NCBI GenBank assembly: GCA_025506515.1
Contig: JACCIX010001216.1
Coordinates: forward strand, 122,952-186,951
Reading direction: 5' to 3'
Source: Flaveria trinervia
Taxonomy: Eukaryota > Streptophyta > Magnoliopsida > Asterales > Asteraceae
DNA: 64,000 nt
Shown here: positions 9,655-19,975 of the stretch, piece by piece
Position numbering within the stretch: position 1 is the stretch's first letter
Layout: the number at the start of each line of letters is the position of its first letter
The notes under the pieces: generated by a model
Database searches by the model: none
Told to the model about the DNA's origin: nothing
Seen by the model: only the letters and a program-made list of their open reading frames with translations
Translations under genes and position numbers: made by a program

Positions 9655-11240
9655 GCATATACGTCCAAATCTTTAAAATATGCCCATGCTATAATCTTGC
9701 CTGACATTTTCTGATATCTTTTGACTCTATAAAGCTTTGTGTAGGCATTCTGCTTCTGGGTGCGCGCTGGGCTTTCATTTCAGTAAAACAAGCATCCCAT
9801 TCAACTTTCCTCAATTCGACATTGGCGTCCGAAGCTTGGGCTGAGCTTTCTTCTTTCTCCTTTTCTCTCTCTACTTCATCCAGCTTCTCAAATGTAGCGC
9901 TGCCAAAAGTATCACCCAAATTGGGTATAACATTGCCTTCGTGGTCAGCGTGCTTTGGATAGTGATCAGCAGTGACGTCCTCAATCTCGATTTCGTCTAC
10001 ATTGTTAAGCTCCCACATCAACTGTAGGAGCATCTTTGACAAGCTCATCCAAATTCAGCCTAAATATTTCAGCCAGTTGTTCATCCGTCAGGTTGTGTTT
10101 AACCTCTCCCTCCTCTAGCGTGTAGCTCACAGACCGTCTAACTATCCCTTGCAAGTCAAGAATCATGGTTAATTGAGTCTTGACCTACTGAAGGGGTTGG
10201 ACATCAAATTCATCGGTCTGTTGAGCTTCATCTGTTTAATTAGACATTAAGCACAACACACATAAGTCATCATATAAAGCATTTAAACATAATCAAACAT
10301 AGATGATACTTAATTACATTAATGTAATATAATTCAAATACAAAAGTTTCTAAATACAAATACATCTAACTATTACTTTTGTCTTGAATAGTAGGTTCTT
10401 CGGCAGGAGGAGTGGAGGATGAGGCTCCTTGATCTTGAGTACGTTTGGTCCGCCTCTCATGAGCTCGAGGAGATGCTGATGCAGTAGCATCACCTTCCTA
10501 GTCATCCTCGTCCTCTCTATCTTTCCTGCTAGGTCCTCCTTCTTCAACATCCTCCTCACTATCATCTTTATCCTCCTCCTCATCATCATCATCATCACCA
10601 TCTTTGATCTTCAGAGGCTCAAACTTTGATCCTTTCAGCTTTAGGAGTATCCTCTTGTTTTTCTTATCCAGCTCCTCAATCCTCTTTACAGAATGGGCAT
10701 TCTGCTCTTTGAGCTGTGTGATCTGCTCTGCCTGAGCTGCATTGATCTCCATTAGCTGGTTGAGCTGTGCAGCTCTTTGCTCATCCGTGGCAAGTAGCTT
10801 TAGCGCAATTCGATTGTGGTTGGCTAGCTGTTACTCTAACCCGATATTGGGTAGAGTGGATCCATGGGTCGTAGGGACTTAAGAAGATGTCCCGGCTCGT
10901 TGGGTGGTGGTTGTGGTGGTGGATGTGGTGTATATGGGAGGAGGAGTGGGGATGGGTCGTGATGGAGTGGCTGTGGTAGTAGTGGTAAGAGGTATGGTAG
11001 TGGTGGTAGGATGTGTGGTAGAGGTGGGAGCTGTGGTTGAGGTGGTGGTAGCTGTGGTAATAAGGGTGATCCTCCATCTCTTGCTCTTTAAGCCCTGGGG
11101 TTGAGCCATTCGCTTCTTCCTCGAGCCTTTAGAAGAAGATGCTCCCCTGGGCTTATAGGCTAGTCAGGGGTGTATGTAGGATCAGTAACATCAGCACCAG
11201 TGTATGTAGTCTCGGTTCTAGGTTTTAGCATCTTCATCCC
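9655..11240 (-). pseudogene. aORF of element C, truncated at both ends
   Basis: Homologous to the aORFs of A and B. From the N-terminal side it keeps the linker before MAQPQGLKSKRWR, the Thr-rich tract (11109-10879), the coiled coil and acidic block (10752-10498: QITQLKEQNAHSVKRIEEL, DDDDDEEEDKDDSEED), an intron at 10232-10376 and part of the exon beyond it, with VKTQLTMILDLQGIVRRS and, after a frameshift, NNVDEIEIEDVTADHYPKHADHEG (10048-9689). The FSFS/YPRF segment and the C-terminal quarter are gone. Left and right truncation points (about 9640 and 11240) are abrupt. Role unknown. Confidence 0.78.
10232..10376 (-). other. Spliceosomal intron in the aORF of C
   Basis: Minus-strand donor CAAAA|GTAATAG and acceptor TTAAACAG|ATGAAG, 145 bp, AT-rich. 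Same place in the protein as the introns of A and B. The interior is clearly diverged while both splice sites and the length are retained. Confidence 0.75.
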
Positions 11241-11389
11241 TTAAAGATGCAATTAACACATTCATTTTGACCGAGTTCAGTTGTAGTGTACCTGTAGATG
11301 CGTAGAGTAACTGTTAGAAATCTTATCTGGCAGAAATCACAATCAGACGAAGTTTGAGCAGAGTTTCTGTGTGTTCGTGCGTATGAAGG
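11241..11389 (-). other. Leader of C aORF (noncoding)
   Basis: Corresponds to the stretch between array and aORF in B (about 52850-53000). Both contain CTACAG|GTA (here the GT is 11290-11291, minus), a possible splice donor. The sequence then passes at about 11240 into the middle of the aORF, so the N-terminal coding part was lost. Confidence 0.5.
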
Positions 11390-11557
11390 GTGAGCGATTT
11401 AAGGGTGTTACAAATGCGACAGACCCCCCTCTATTGGTTCATTCTGGTGATCCAATCACATGGATTGTTCCATGCTTATGATCCAATCGTGCAACTAGTC
11501 CATACTTATAGTTCAATCGTACGATTAGCTCATACTCATGATTTAATCGTGCGATTG
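11390..11557 (-). repeat. Pre-aORF motif array of C, left part (interrupted by D)
   Basis: Copies of the A/B/C family motif (ccaatcgtgcaactagtcc, caatcgtacgattagctc, aatcgtgcgattg). It continues on the other side of element D at 38831-38910. Bases 11553-11557 (gattg) are D's target duplication. Confidence 0.8.
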
Positions 11558-12269
11558 TGTTACATCCTAAAAGGATCATACATGCCAACTCAATGGGTGA
11601 TTTGATGATTGCTTTTCTGGAATCCCTTTAAGTCCAAGAAGAAATGCGGATGAAGATTCTGCTAAGAAAAAGAACAAAGGTTGTCTTCCGCATTTGTCAA
11701 TGCAGAAGACATAAAGCAAATACGGACAAGTATTTGTTCTTCCGCATTGACAAATGCGGAAGACTAAAAGTTAATATGGACAAGACTTTGCTCATCCGCA
11801 TTTGACAAATGCAGATGACCGAACAAATGCGCATAAGTATTTGTTCATCCGCATTAACCAATGTGGATGACCAACATACTAATGCGGATGATCAAGCGAA
11901 GAAATGTTGATCAATTTAACTCATCCGTATTTGTCAATGCGGATGAACAAGCAAAGATGCGGATGAAGACTTAGACTAGTTTTGATGTAATAGTTTAGGG
12001 GTAGTTTAGTCATTTTATAAAAGGAATCTTGTCTGCCTATAAATAAAATAGATAACCTCGTACTTGAGGTGACGACAGATAGACATAGAGAATTTTTGTT
12101 GTAATTATTCTCTAATATTCATCAACTTTCATATATACAATACAAAAGCATTTATGAGTAATTTTCTTGCATTGAATGTTCTTTGATTGTTTGTTTCCGC
12201 CATTCAATCACTGACTTGATTACCATATTTGATTCATAGTAAGAATCTCTATCTTACTCAACCCAGTCA
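11558..12269 (+). repeat. 5' LTR of element D
   Basis: 712 bp, TGTTACATCC...CCCAGTCA. It contains an array of atgcggatgac/catccgcattt words in both orientations (11640-11960) that can form hairpins, followed by a TATA box at 12038-12045. The pair copy is 38127-38830. Confidence 0.93.
12038..12045 (+). promoter_or_regulatory. TATA box in LTR of D
   Basis: gcctataaataaaa, downstream of the motif array. In the 3' LTR the same place reads gtctataaatagaa (about 38598-38605). Confidence 0.75.
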
Positions 12270-12271
12270 AT

Positions 12272-12283
12272 TGGTATCAGAGC
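12272..12283 (+). other. Primer-binding site of element D
   Basis: TGGTATCAGAGC, two bases after the LTR end, complementary to initiator Met-tRNA. Confidence 0.95.
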
Positions 12284-12534
12284 TTTGGCTCTCGATTCTC
12301 TTTCAGATCTGCGTAAGAACTGAATAGAATTCGATGATCTGGTAATCGAGTTGCTAGTAGTGAATATCATTATCTCTACTTACTAAACGGCAAAAATACT
12401 CCTGTCAACCGCAAGAAACTCAATACAATCACAGATCTGGTTCTGAAATCTGTTTGAACTGTTTGGATAAGTTGGACTAATCAATCCTAAAAATCATCTA
12501 AATCTATATTATACCAGTTAAACACTTAGTTAAA

Positions 12535-14599
12535 ATGGATTCTAACAGCTACTCAAAACTTGGTCATACACCTAAACCTCCTATGCTTAAACATAAATCT
12601 GAGTTTAAACAGTGGAAAATCAGGTTTAGGAACTAAACAATTGAAACATCCCACCACACCAAGGGAGAATCAATATCTAAACAATTGCACAGATTTGTAC
12701 AGTTAGTAAATGACTTGGAAATCATGGGAGTCACTTACAAGATTAAAGAATTAAACAAGAAAATGCTTCACAGTCTCCCTGAAAGCTGGAAACAGAATGT
12801 AGCCATACTGAAAAATACTCTTGATCTTGAGAGTACTACTTTAGACATCATGATAGCCAAAATTGAAGCTTTAGAACTTGATGAAAGAAGCAGAAATCTT
12901 GGTGGACCAAGAGTGATTGAGGCTTACAAATTTCCATCAGAATCTCATTCTATGGAAAATGCCTTCATCACTGAGGAAGATGATTTTATCTCATCAAGAG
13001 ATCAAATGAACAACACTGGGTTAATTGCAACTCCACCAATCAATCATCCATAACCTCATCTCAAACACCTAAAGTCTCTGTTGCTCCTCAAACCACTCTT
13101 GAAGACTCAAGATCAAAAGAACAAAAGGCAACTTACAATGCCTTTGTTGCAAGCTTTGAAGCCTACTTGGGAGGAAGACTCACTTCTGCTCATCTAATTT
13201 AGGAAGATTTGGAGGAAAGGGATCCTGATGATGTGGAGGAAATGGATCTACAATGGCAAATGGCCATGATTGCCATGAGAGCCAAGAAATTCTTCAGAAA
13301 AGGAAGAAAGCTGAGCCTAAATGAAAATAAAAAACTTGGATATGATAAATCCAAGGTGAAATGCTTCAACTGTGGCATGGTTGGCCACTTCTCCAGAGAG
13401 TGCAATGCCCAGAAGAGAAGCAACTATCAAAGGAACTCTCCAGGTCAATCATCATCACAGCCCAACTCAAGCTATCACTTCAACAACCAACCACAGCAGT
13501 ATCATCATTCCCATCATCAACACACTTATCAAAATCAACCCCAGCTGACAAATCAAGCTCATGGAAGCACTCAGCCTTCTGCCAGTGCCCTAGTTATAAA
13601 GCAAGATGGGGTATGTGACTGGAGTGTGTATGTAGAGGAAGTCAAGCCTCAATTTCAAAATCATGCTCTTATGGCTCACATCAATGATGGTCTATCTCCA
13701 ATGCCTACTGAGGTAAAATCTAACCTTTGTAGTGAAAAATGCATTAATGAATTGCAGGGTTATAGGGAGCATAACCATAAACTGGCTGATAAAATCAAAG
13801 AAGAAAAGGTAAAGTCAGAGATGATGAAGAGAGAAATAAAAAACTTTGAAATCAAAATTATATCTCTCATCTCTGACATAGGAAAACTGCATGGTGAGAA
13901 GTACACTCTTGTAGCTGAGAATGAGCTACTTACTGAAAAGTTAGCTCAATCTAAGGCTCAACAATCTATGACTGAAGTGAAACTTGAAAAGTTTCAAATG
14001 TCTTTAGTCAAGCTGCAAGAGATGCTTGATTCCCAAAAGGATCCAAAGGACATGTCAGGGATTGGGTATAATTCATGTCCTCCACCATATAATGACAACT
14101 ACACTATCATGCCTGAATCTGTCTCACTCACTGAAGCAATTGAAACTAAAACTATGGAACCTAAATCTATAGTAAAATAGGTGACCAATCCTCAAAACAA
14201 ACCTGATGTTTATATTGAAACAAATGAGGATAAAATCAAGTTAGGTCACCCAATCAAAATCAAAGAGTGTTCAGACAAGACAGTGAGTGTCATGAAACCA
14301 TCAAGCCCTGTAAAAGCAATTGTCTCTTTTATAAAATTCATACCCTCTGTGTTACAAGGTAAAAAGAAATACATGAAATTAGTGAAACCCACTGCTGACA
14401 GCAGTTCTGATAATGAGATCATATCTTCAAACAATTTAAGCAAATCAGAAAAGTTTTCACTACAAAAGAAACAAACAGGATTACTGAGTTCAACACCTAA
14501 AACATTGTCAGACCCTCGGTCTTCAAGATTAAGGCAGGGAGTTGGGTTTGATATCTATAACAAGGAACATGTTGACCAGTTTGAAAAAGACAGAAAATT
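12535..14599 (+). pseudogene. gag: gag of element D, part 1
   Basis: Begins at the ATG at 12535 (MDSNSYSKLGHTPKPPMLKHKSEF), with a stop after about 34 codons. A deletion or shift then brings in the gag core HRFVQLVNDLEIMGVTYKIKELNKKMLHSLPESW (12685-13053). A stop and shift follow, then 13209-14180 with MDLQWQMAMIAMRAKKFFRKGRK and an intact zinc knuckle CFNCGMVGHFSREC (about 13365), a His/Gln-rich spacer and a long coiled-coil segment (IKEEKVKSEMMKREIKNFEI). One stop (14178-14180) separates 14181-14663, which reads on to NKEHVDQFEK before element F interrupts. The continuation (QFEKEMRNGLKK) is at 27308. Confidence 0.85.
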
Positions 14600-14745
14600 C
14601 AGGATGAATGACCAAAAACACAGAAAATTCAATCTCTATAACCGTTTCTTGCAAAAATGCTAATTCAATCAAACTTGGATCTTGGATAGCAGTTTCAATG
14701 ATCAATTATTAGATCGATCAATGATGAACCGGCTCTGATACCATT
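14600..14745 (-). repeat. Extra copy of F leader outside F's 3' LTR
   Basis: 14600-14745 repeats 26271-26412 almost exactly (caggatgaatgaccaaaa... to ...ccggctctgatacca), including a second primer site at 14732-14743. In a normal insertion this sequence lies only inside the 5' LTR. D sequence stops at about 14592, after ccagtttgaaaaagaca, which is repeated beyond F's other end at 27308-27326. Confidence 0.9.
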
Positions 14746-14958
14746 TGACAAGATCAGTGATCTCAAGTTTGATGGATTAGAGTGTAACGCAGCGGAATAA
14801 GAACAAGAATTAGACAAATTATAGCAAGAATTTGATATTCGTATGCATTAAGAACAAATACGGTTGTAACGAGAGAATATATTTCTGTGAAAAGGAATGT
14901 TTCAATAATATCAAATGTTTCTGCTCAATCATTCACAGATTACAATTAGGTTGACACT

Positions 14959-14968
14959 CCTTATATAG
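14959..14968 (-). promoter_or_regulatory. TATA box in LTR of F
   Basis: The minus strand reads CTATATAAGG, downstream of the motif array in element sense. The same sequence is in the 5' LTR at about 26628-26637. Confidence 0.75.
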
Positions 14969-15262
14969 AGTGCAATCACTGCTGATATCACGGGATAGTG
15001 ACATCTGGCAGATTTATTACAAAAATAACTAAAACTTAACAAACTACTGAAATGTTCATAACTACTGAGAACATATTAGAGTGCTAAGTACAAAACATAA
15101 AACTACTGATACGAAACTACTGAAACTACAACGACTGAAGAACAAGCTCTTCAGTCGTTTTACAAAACTACTGAAAAGAAAAACATAAAACTACTCAAAG
15201 AAAACCGTCACAACTACTGAAGAAGACCTCTTCAGCTGTTGTGACAACGTCTGATACTTGGT

Positions 15263-15486
15263 CTTCAGACTTTGTCTTCAGCACTTGTGTCTTCAGACTT
15301 TGTCTTCAGCACTTGTGTCTTCAGACTTTTTCTTCAGCACTTGTGTCTTCAGACTTTGTCTTCGGCACTTGTGTCTTCAGACTTTGTCTTTAGCACTTGT
15401 GTCTTCAGACTTTGTCTTCAGCACTTGTGTCTTCAGACTTTGTCTTCAGCACTTGTGTCTTCAGACTTTGTCTTCAGCACTTGTCT
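15263..15486. repeat. 28-bp minisatellite in F 3' LTR, 8 units
   Basis: Unit cttcagactttgtcttcagc + acttgtgt, tandem from 15263, each unit 28 bp with few substitutions. Each unit contains the half-unit echo gtcttcag twice. 28 is not a multiple of three, so stop-free reading frames here in all phases are repeat artefacts, not proteins. The other LTR has 10 units. Confidence 0.95.
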
Positions 15487-15574
15487 TCAGCTGTTGTGGA
15501 CTTCAGCAGTTGTTGTGACGTCTGTGGGACTTAAGGTTTTTCTGATCTGGCTCATAGGTTCTTTTGGTCCAACA

Positions 15575-15588
15575 AACTCCCCCTGAAC
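15575..15588 (-). other. Polypurine tract of element F
   Basis: Plus strand aactccccctgaac, minus GGGGGAGTT abutting the LTR start at 15574. Confidence 0.9.
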
Positions 15589-15789
15589 CAATACAGCCAA
15601 AACCTTAACTTTATTGAGGTCCCACTTATTGTTGGCGATAAGATTGGTCTTTTTCCTTCTTGATCAGCTAAGAAGATGACCCAATTAAGCACTAGCCTGG
15701 GAATAGATTTCTGAAATTTGGTTGGCATAGTATGGATAAGAGCCCTGACTTTGGGGAACTGGACACAGGGCTGTGGTCCTATCCATGAA

Positions 15790-18700
15790 ATCTACTTCCC
15801 ATGTATAAGCCTGTAGGATTCTCTGGTGTATGCTCTGAGAAACATAATTTGTTCTTCCATGGTAAGATTTTTAGCTCCACCATCAAACAGTCCTTCACGC
15901 CCATACAGCTCTGAAATATACTTAGCTTGTTTTCCATCTTTGAGCTCAACTGTTGTAATCTGTCTGTATGCAAACTCATCTGGGTGAGTACCTTCAAGTA
16001 ACAGACTGAGCTCATTTTGTTTGAAGTTCTCAAGCCTCTTGTAGACTAACCCCTTTTTAATTACTCTGTTCTCTAACATCTTTTAGGGTGGCTGTTTAGT
16101 TTCATAGGCCTTCTTGAAATCTTCTACAATTTCCCAGGGTGACACTACAAGGACCACTATGATCTCTTCATCTACGATCCTTTTTACTTGGCCCTTGTAT
16201 CTCGAAGGAATATCTTTCTTCACAATTCTTGAGCCACCCTAGGATCAGGCCATATTCTCACCTTTTCCTTTTGATATTGAAATGTGTTAGCAAGGGTGTA
16301 CAATCTCAGAGCTTCTTTCTTCATACTGATTATTGATGAAAAAGCAGCATAAGTTTTGTCTATGCTTTTCAGCATCTCATCATCATGAAGCTTTTGCTGC
16401 TGTTCTTCTTCTATCTTTACTCTCACAGCTTCCATCTGTGAGGTGGGAGTGATGGGCATAGGTTTGGCTTTAGGCAAAGTTAGGACTGCGGAAAGAGGCA
16501 GCCTATCTTCTTCCTCATCATCCTCTTCTTCTTCTTCTTCTAGCCTCAACACCCTTCTCTTCTTCTTCTTGGGTGCATCATCGGCTGTTGGTTTTGAGGG
16601 TAAGGAATTGGTTTAATGGGTTGTGGTAGTGGTGATTTTGAAGTGGGAGGTTTTGCAGGTTGTTCTAGCATTCTTGTAGTGAGTGAGGCTTTTGAGTGTT
16701 TTGCTAGTTCCTTTCTGTTCCCAGCACCTGCCTCATTTAGTGCTTCAATCACCAATCCCTTAGTGTATGCTTCAGACGAACAGATCTTGGTGGTTATTGC
16801 CAAGATATTGTCCCTGGTCCATGACTTAATCTCGATCAATGATCTCCCAAGGTACTTTGTAATGAATCTGATCATGATCTCTAGTCTTTCTCTTTCTAAT
16901 GCATCATAACTTGCCCATCTTGAGTTAATTTCTTCAACTTCAAGTCTCCTAATCTCTGAGTCAAGCTGTGCAGTATCGAACCCCTGTCTATACAGTTGAT
17001 CAATAATGGAGTCCATTGATTTACTGTGTGTAGCATCCGCCATTTTGATCATCTCATCGAGTTCGAGTTCTTTTTCTTTTCCTTCAACCTTCCTCTTCTT
17101 ATATGTGACATGAAAGTCTTTGTGACTTTCACCCACTTGATCAATGTCAGCTCCCTTCACAAACTCCTCTTCCTTCTCAGTCTCCTTTTCTTTCTTCCCC
17201 TCTATGCTCTTCCTCTTTGCTTTCACTGACTGACTCTCCCCCTTTTTGGTTGCATTGGTTGCAAGGGTTTGAGTAGCAGAAAGCCTTGTGCTCACAATCT
17301 CCTCCACCAGGGGTTGTATGATTGAGGGGAGCCTCTCATCCATGGTTTTGATCACAATGTCTGTGATCATTGGGGTGATGAGAGGTAGGGATTGCTGAAA
17401 GATAGCAGCTGTTTGCTCAGAGGGGTTCTGTCCCTGAGAAGAAGTGCCAGAAATAGAAGCTGGTGGCTCGGAAGTTTTGAGTGGCTGAGTGTGTGGGAGA
17501 CCTTCAGGTGAAGGTGCCATCTGTGGGTTTATGTTGGTGGCAGATGGACTTGCTTTTAGAGAGAATTGGTCAAGTAGTCTTTGTAGTCTACTGACTTCTT
17601 CCTCAAGAATTGTGTTCTGGGCCAGAACATCATAAAAGAAGCCCAGGTCATCATGAGCAGATGCTGAATCACCTGACCTCTTGCTTGTAGCAGGATGTAC
17701 ATTCACTGGGTGTAGACCAGTTTTAGCATGTGCCCCTTTTTCTTGGAACTGGGGACTTCCAGCCTCAGGACGATGTCCTTCATCAGCTGTTGTGCCTCTG
17801 GTGAGGTCTTAGCTATGTTACCAGCCTCAGTCTGATCATGTGCTGATTCAGAAGAGGTGGCAGTCTCACCAGATGTTCTGGTCTCCATATCCACACCAGG
17901 AGATAGAACAGTTAAACCCTGGTGTTGTGGGCTGTCAGAAGCATGTTGATTCTCTTCCTCAATTGCTGTGGTTTTCCCCTTTGTTGGGTTTGTTGGGGAG
18001 GAGGAGAGGCATGCAGTGAGTCAGCACGTTTGCAATAATGAGAGTAGGACTTTGTGGGGCGGTTGCAGTGGGAGATGGGGTAAAAGCAGTATGCACCTGG
18101 GGAGAATGGTGCTCTTCAATGGCAATCTCCTCAAATGAGGAAGATCCCAGATTAGTGGGTACCCTTTCTTTGGTTGCTGCAGGCTCCTTTTGAGAGGAAT
18201 CCTGAGCGGTTGTGGCTGGTGAAGTCCTTGTATCCACTAGGGGGTTATAACCAGTGGATATAGCCTGTGTTTGTGTTGCAGGGGCATCCTCAGGGGACTC
18301 ATTTCCCTGAATAGCCTTTTTTAACTTCTTTTTAGTGGGTTTGGTGGGGACTTTGGATTTGTAGGTGGTGGCTGTGGGTGCCAGCTGCGTGGGTTTGCGC
18401 AGCTTGGCAGCCATTTTTAGTGATTGGTCAGAGTTGTGCCGGGAGTATACTTTAGGCAATACAGCCGTAGCAGGGACTCCCAGGCCAACAAGTCCCTCAG
18501 CTTGAAGCTGGTTTTCAATTATGGCCATTATGAACCGAGGATATAATATCCAACGGTTAGCAAGTTGTTTTTGGGCCATATCCTTGAGCTCTAAAAATAG
18601 TATTTCAGAAAAATTTAAAGGTTGTTGCTCAAGGATGGAGTACATTACTGTTGCCACCTTGTGGACATTTGATCCCATGATGAAGTCTTCGGGGCAAGGC

Positions 18701-19130
18701 AGACATTTACCATGTGAAAGATGAGACGTTCGGCATCCTGGAAATGTTTCTTCAATATGGTAGATGCACTCAGGTTACCCTGGTATCCATGGTGGACAAA
18801 TGATTGATCTATTGTGCCCTTTGGATAACCAGTTGGGAAAGTGGCATCATCCAGATTGAGGGTTTGACGAAGAATGTCTGGAGTAATGACCACTTTTTGA
18901 CGATGGACAAACGATTGAAGAGACTCTGTGTCATTCTCCTCAGAGACAAGAGTGACGTTTGTCCAGAATTGGTTAAGAGATTCGACATATATGGTGGGAT
19001 TTAACAGAAAAGCCGTTTTGTAAGGTGACTGAACCATTAAATCAATGGTGTTGTGAAACTTGGTCCAGTATGGCGATTTTGTGAGATGTGCGACACAGTT
19101 GTGTCGTGGTTTTAGTTGCATGGTCGCCAT
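15790..19130 (-). pseudogene. aORF of element F (about 1,100 codons, frameshifted)
   Basis: Best-preserved extra protein in the window; function unknown. It starts at the ATG at 19130 (MATMQLKPRHNCVAHL). N-terminal region (19130-18690): FLLNPTIYVESLNQFW, VITPDILRQTLNLDDATFP. After a one-base shift (18678-17959): QQPLNFSEILFLEL and WILYPRFIMAIIE, then a Ser/Thr/Pro-rich basic tail. After further shifts, 17894-17703, then 17706-16546 (386 codons) with the coiled coil ILEEEVSRLQRLLDQFSLK and KKRKVEGKEKELELDEMIK. Then an acidic stretch (LRLEEEEEEDDEEEDR) and 16552-15790, which is open in two frames with a shift near 16225 and ends RAYTRESYRLIHGK. Stop at 15790-15792. No intron is evident. N-terminal half homologous to the aORFs of B and D. 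It was probably a single protein when intact. Confidence 0.82.
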
Positions 19131-19211
19131 TGGTGAAGAGAGGTTACAGAGTTTTTGAACGTTAGGTTTGAGAAGAGAAGAAAGGAAAAAAACTCAAAAG
19201 GTGGGATAAGG

Positions 19212-19219
19212 TATTTAAA
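19212..19219 (-). promoter_or_regulatory. TATA-like box upstream of F aORF
   Basis: The minus strand reads CCCTTTAAATACC, about 80 bp before the aORF ATG at 19130 and just after the array 19240-19975. Same order as in F's LTR (array, then TATA). Confidence 0.5.
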
Positions 19220-19239
19220 GGGTAGGGTTAGAAAACGAC

Positions 19240-19975
19240 TGAAGGTTTTGGTGTTAGTCATCAGGTGTTGAAACTACTGATGACGTGGTATTAACTTTCA
19301 GAGGTTTGGAATGACTGACCGTATTGGTGTGATTAGCAGTTGTTATAAAACAACTAAAGACTTGGTTTTAACCGTCAGACGTTGAAACAGCTGAAGTCTC
19401 AGATTTAGTCATCAGTAGTTATAAAACTACCGAAGACAGGTTTGACTTCAGGTGATGAAACAACTGAGGACTTGGTATTAGTCATCAGTAGTTGGGAAAC
19501 TACTGAAGACTTTGGTTTTACCATCAGTGTTGTAAACAGCTGAAGACTTGGTGTTAGTCATCAGTAGTTGTGAAACTACTGAAGACATGGTTTTGCTTCA
19601 GTTGTTTAGAAAGAAACAACAGTTGGGAAACTACTGAAGAGAAAAAGGCTCATCAGTAGTTGTCGTCAATTCATTGCTTTTCAGCTGTTTCATACTGTCC
19701 TCAACACATACTCATCAGACGTTTTCATCTGTTTTAAGATGTTTCATAGGACATCAATACGTATTTGTATTTCTGACAACAGTAGTTGTAGCTACATCAG
19801 CTGTTGTAACTACATCAATTGTTTTAACAAATAAAGTACTTGAGTACTGAGAAGTTAAGCTCTAGTAGTTTAAAGAAAACTTCCGGAGGGAAAATAACTT
19901 CAGTACTTATATATATGACAATAATAAACTAATGATCATCAGTACTTGTGAGCTGAGATCATCAGTAGTTGTCAC
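19240..19975 (-). repeat. Pre-aORF motif array of element F
   Basis: Many copies of catcagtagttgtgaaactactgaagac-type words in both orientations (for example gtagttgggaaactactgaag at 19490). Arms such as AGTAGTT/AACTACT make each copy a small inverted repeat. The same words (aaactactgaaa, acaactactgaagaag) lie in F's LTRs at 15050-15240. The array fills the whole gap between the pol stop (19976) and the aORF leader. Confidence 0.85.

Larger units (their letters stand above)
14746..15574 (-). repeat. 3' LTR of element F
   Basis: 829 bp, plus-strand ends TGACAAGATCAG...GGTCCAACA. It contains a 28-bp minisatellite (15263-15486), an array of actactgaa words (15050-15240) and, in the minus-strand sense after them, a TATA box at 14959-14968 (CTATATAAGG). 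A perfect 12-bp inverted repeat with a 6-base loop (arms AACGACTGAAGA / TCTTCAGTCGTT) lies at 15130-15159. Confidence 0.93.

Noticed and set aside
15258..15586. Stop-free frames of 86-121 codons through the 28-bp repeats (also 26904-27328)
   Set aside because: Unit length is not a multiple of three and the unit lacks stops in the forward frames, so all three frames stay open automatically. The predicted peptides are the same repeat in different phases.
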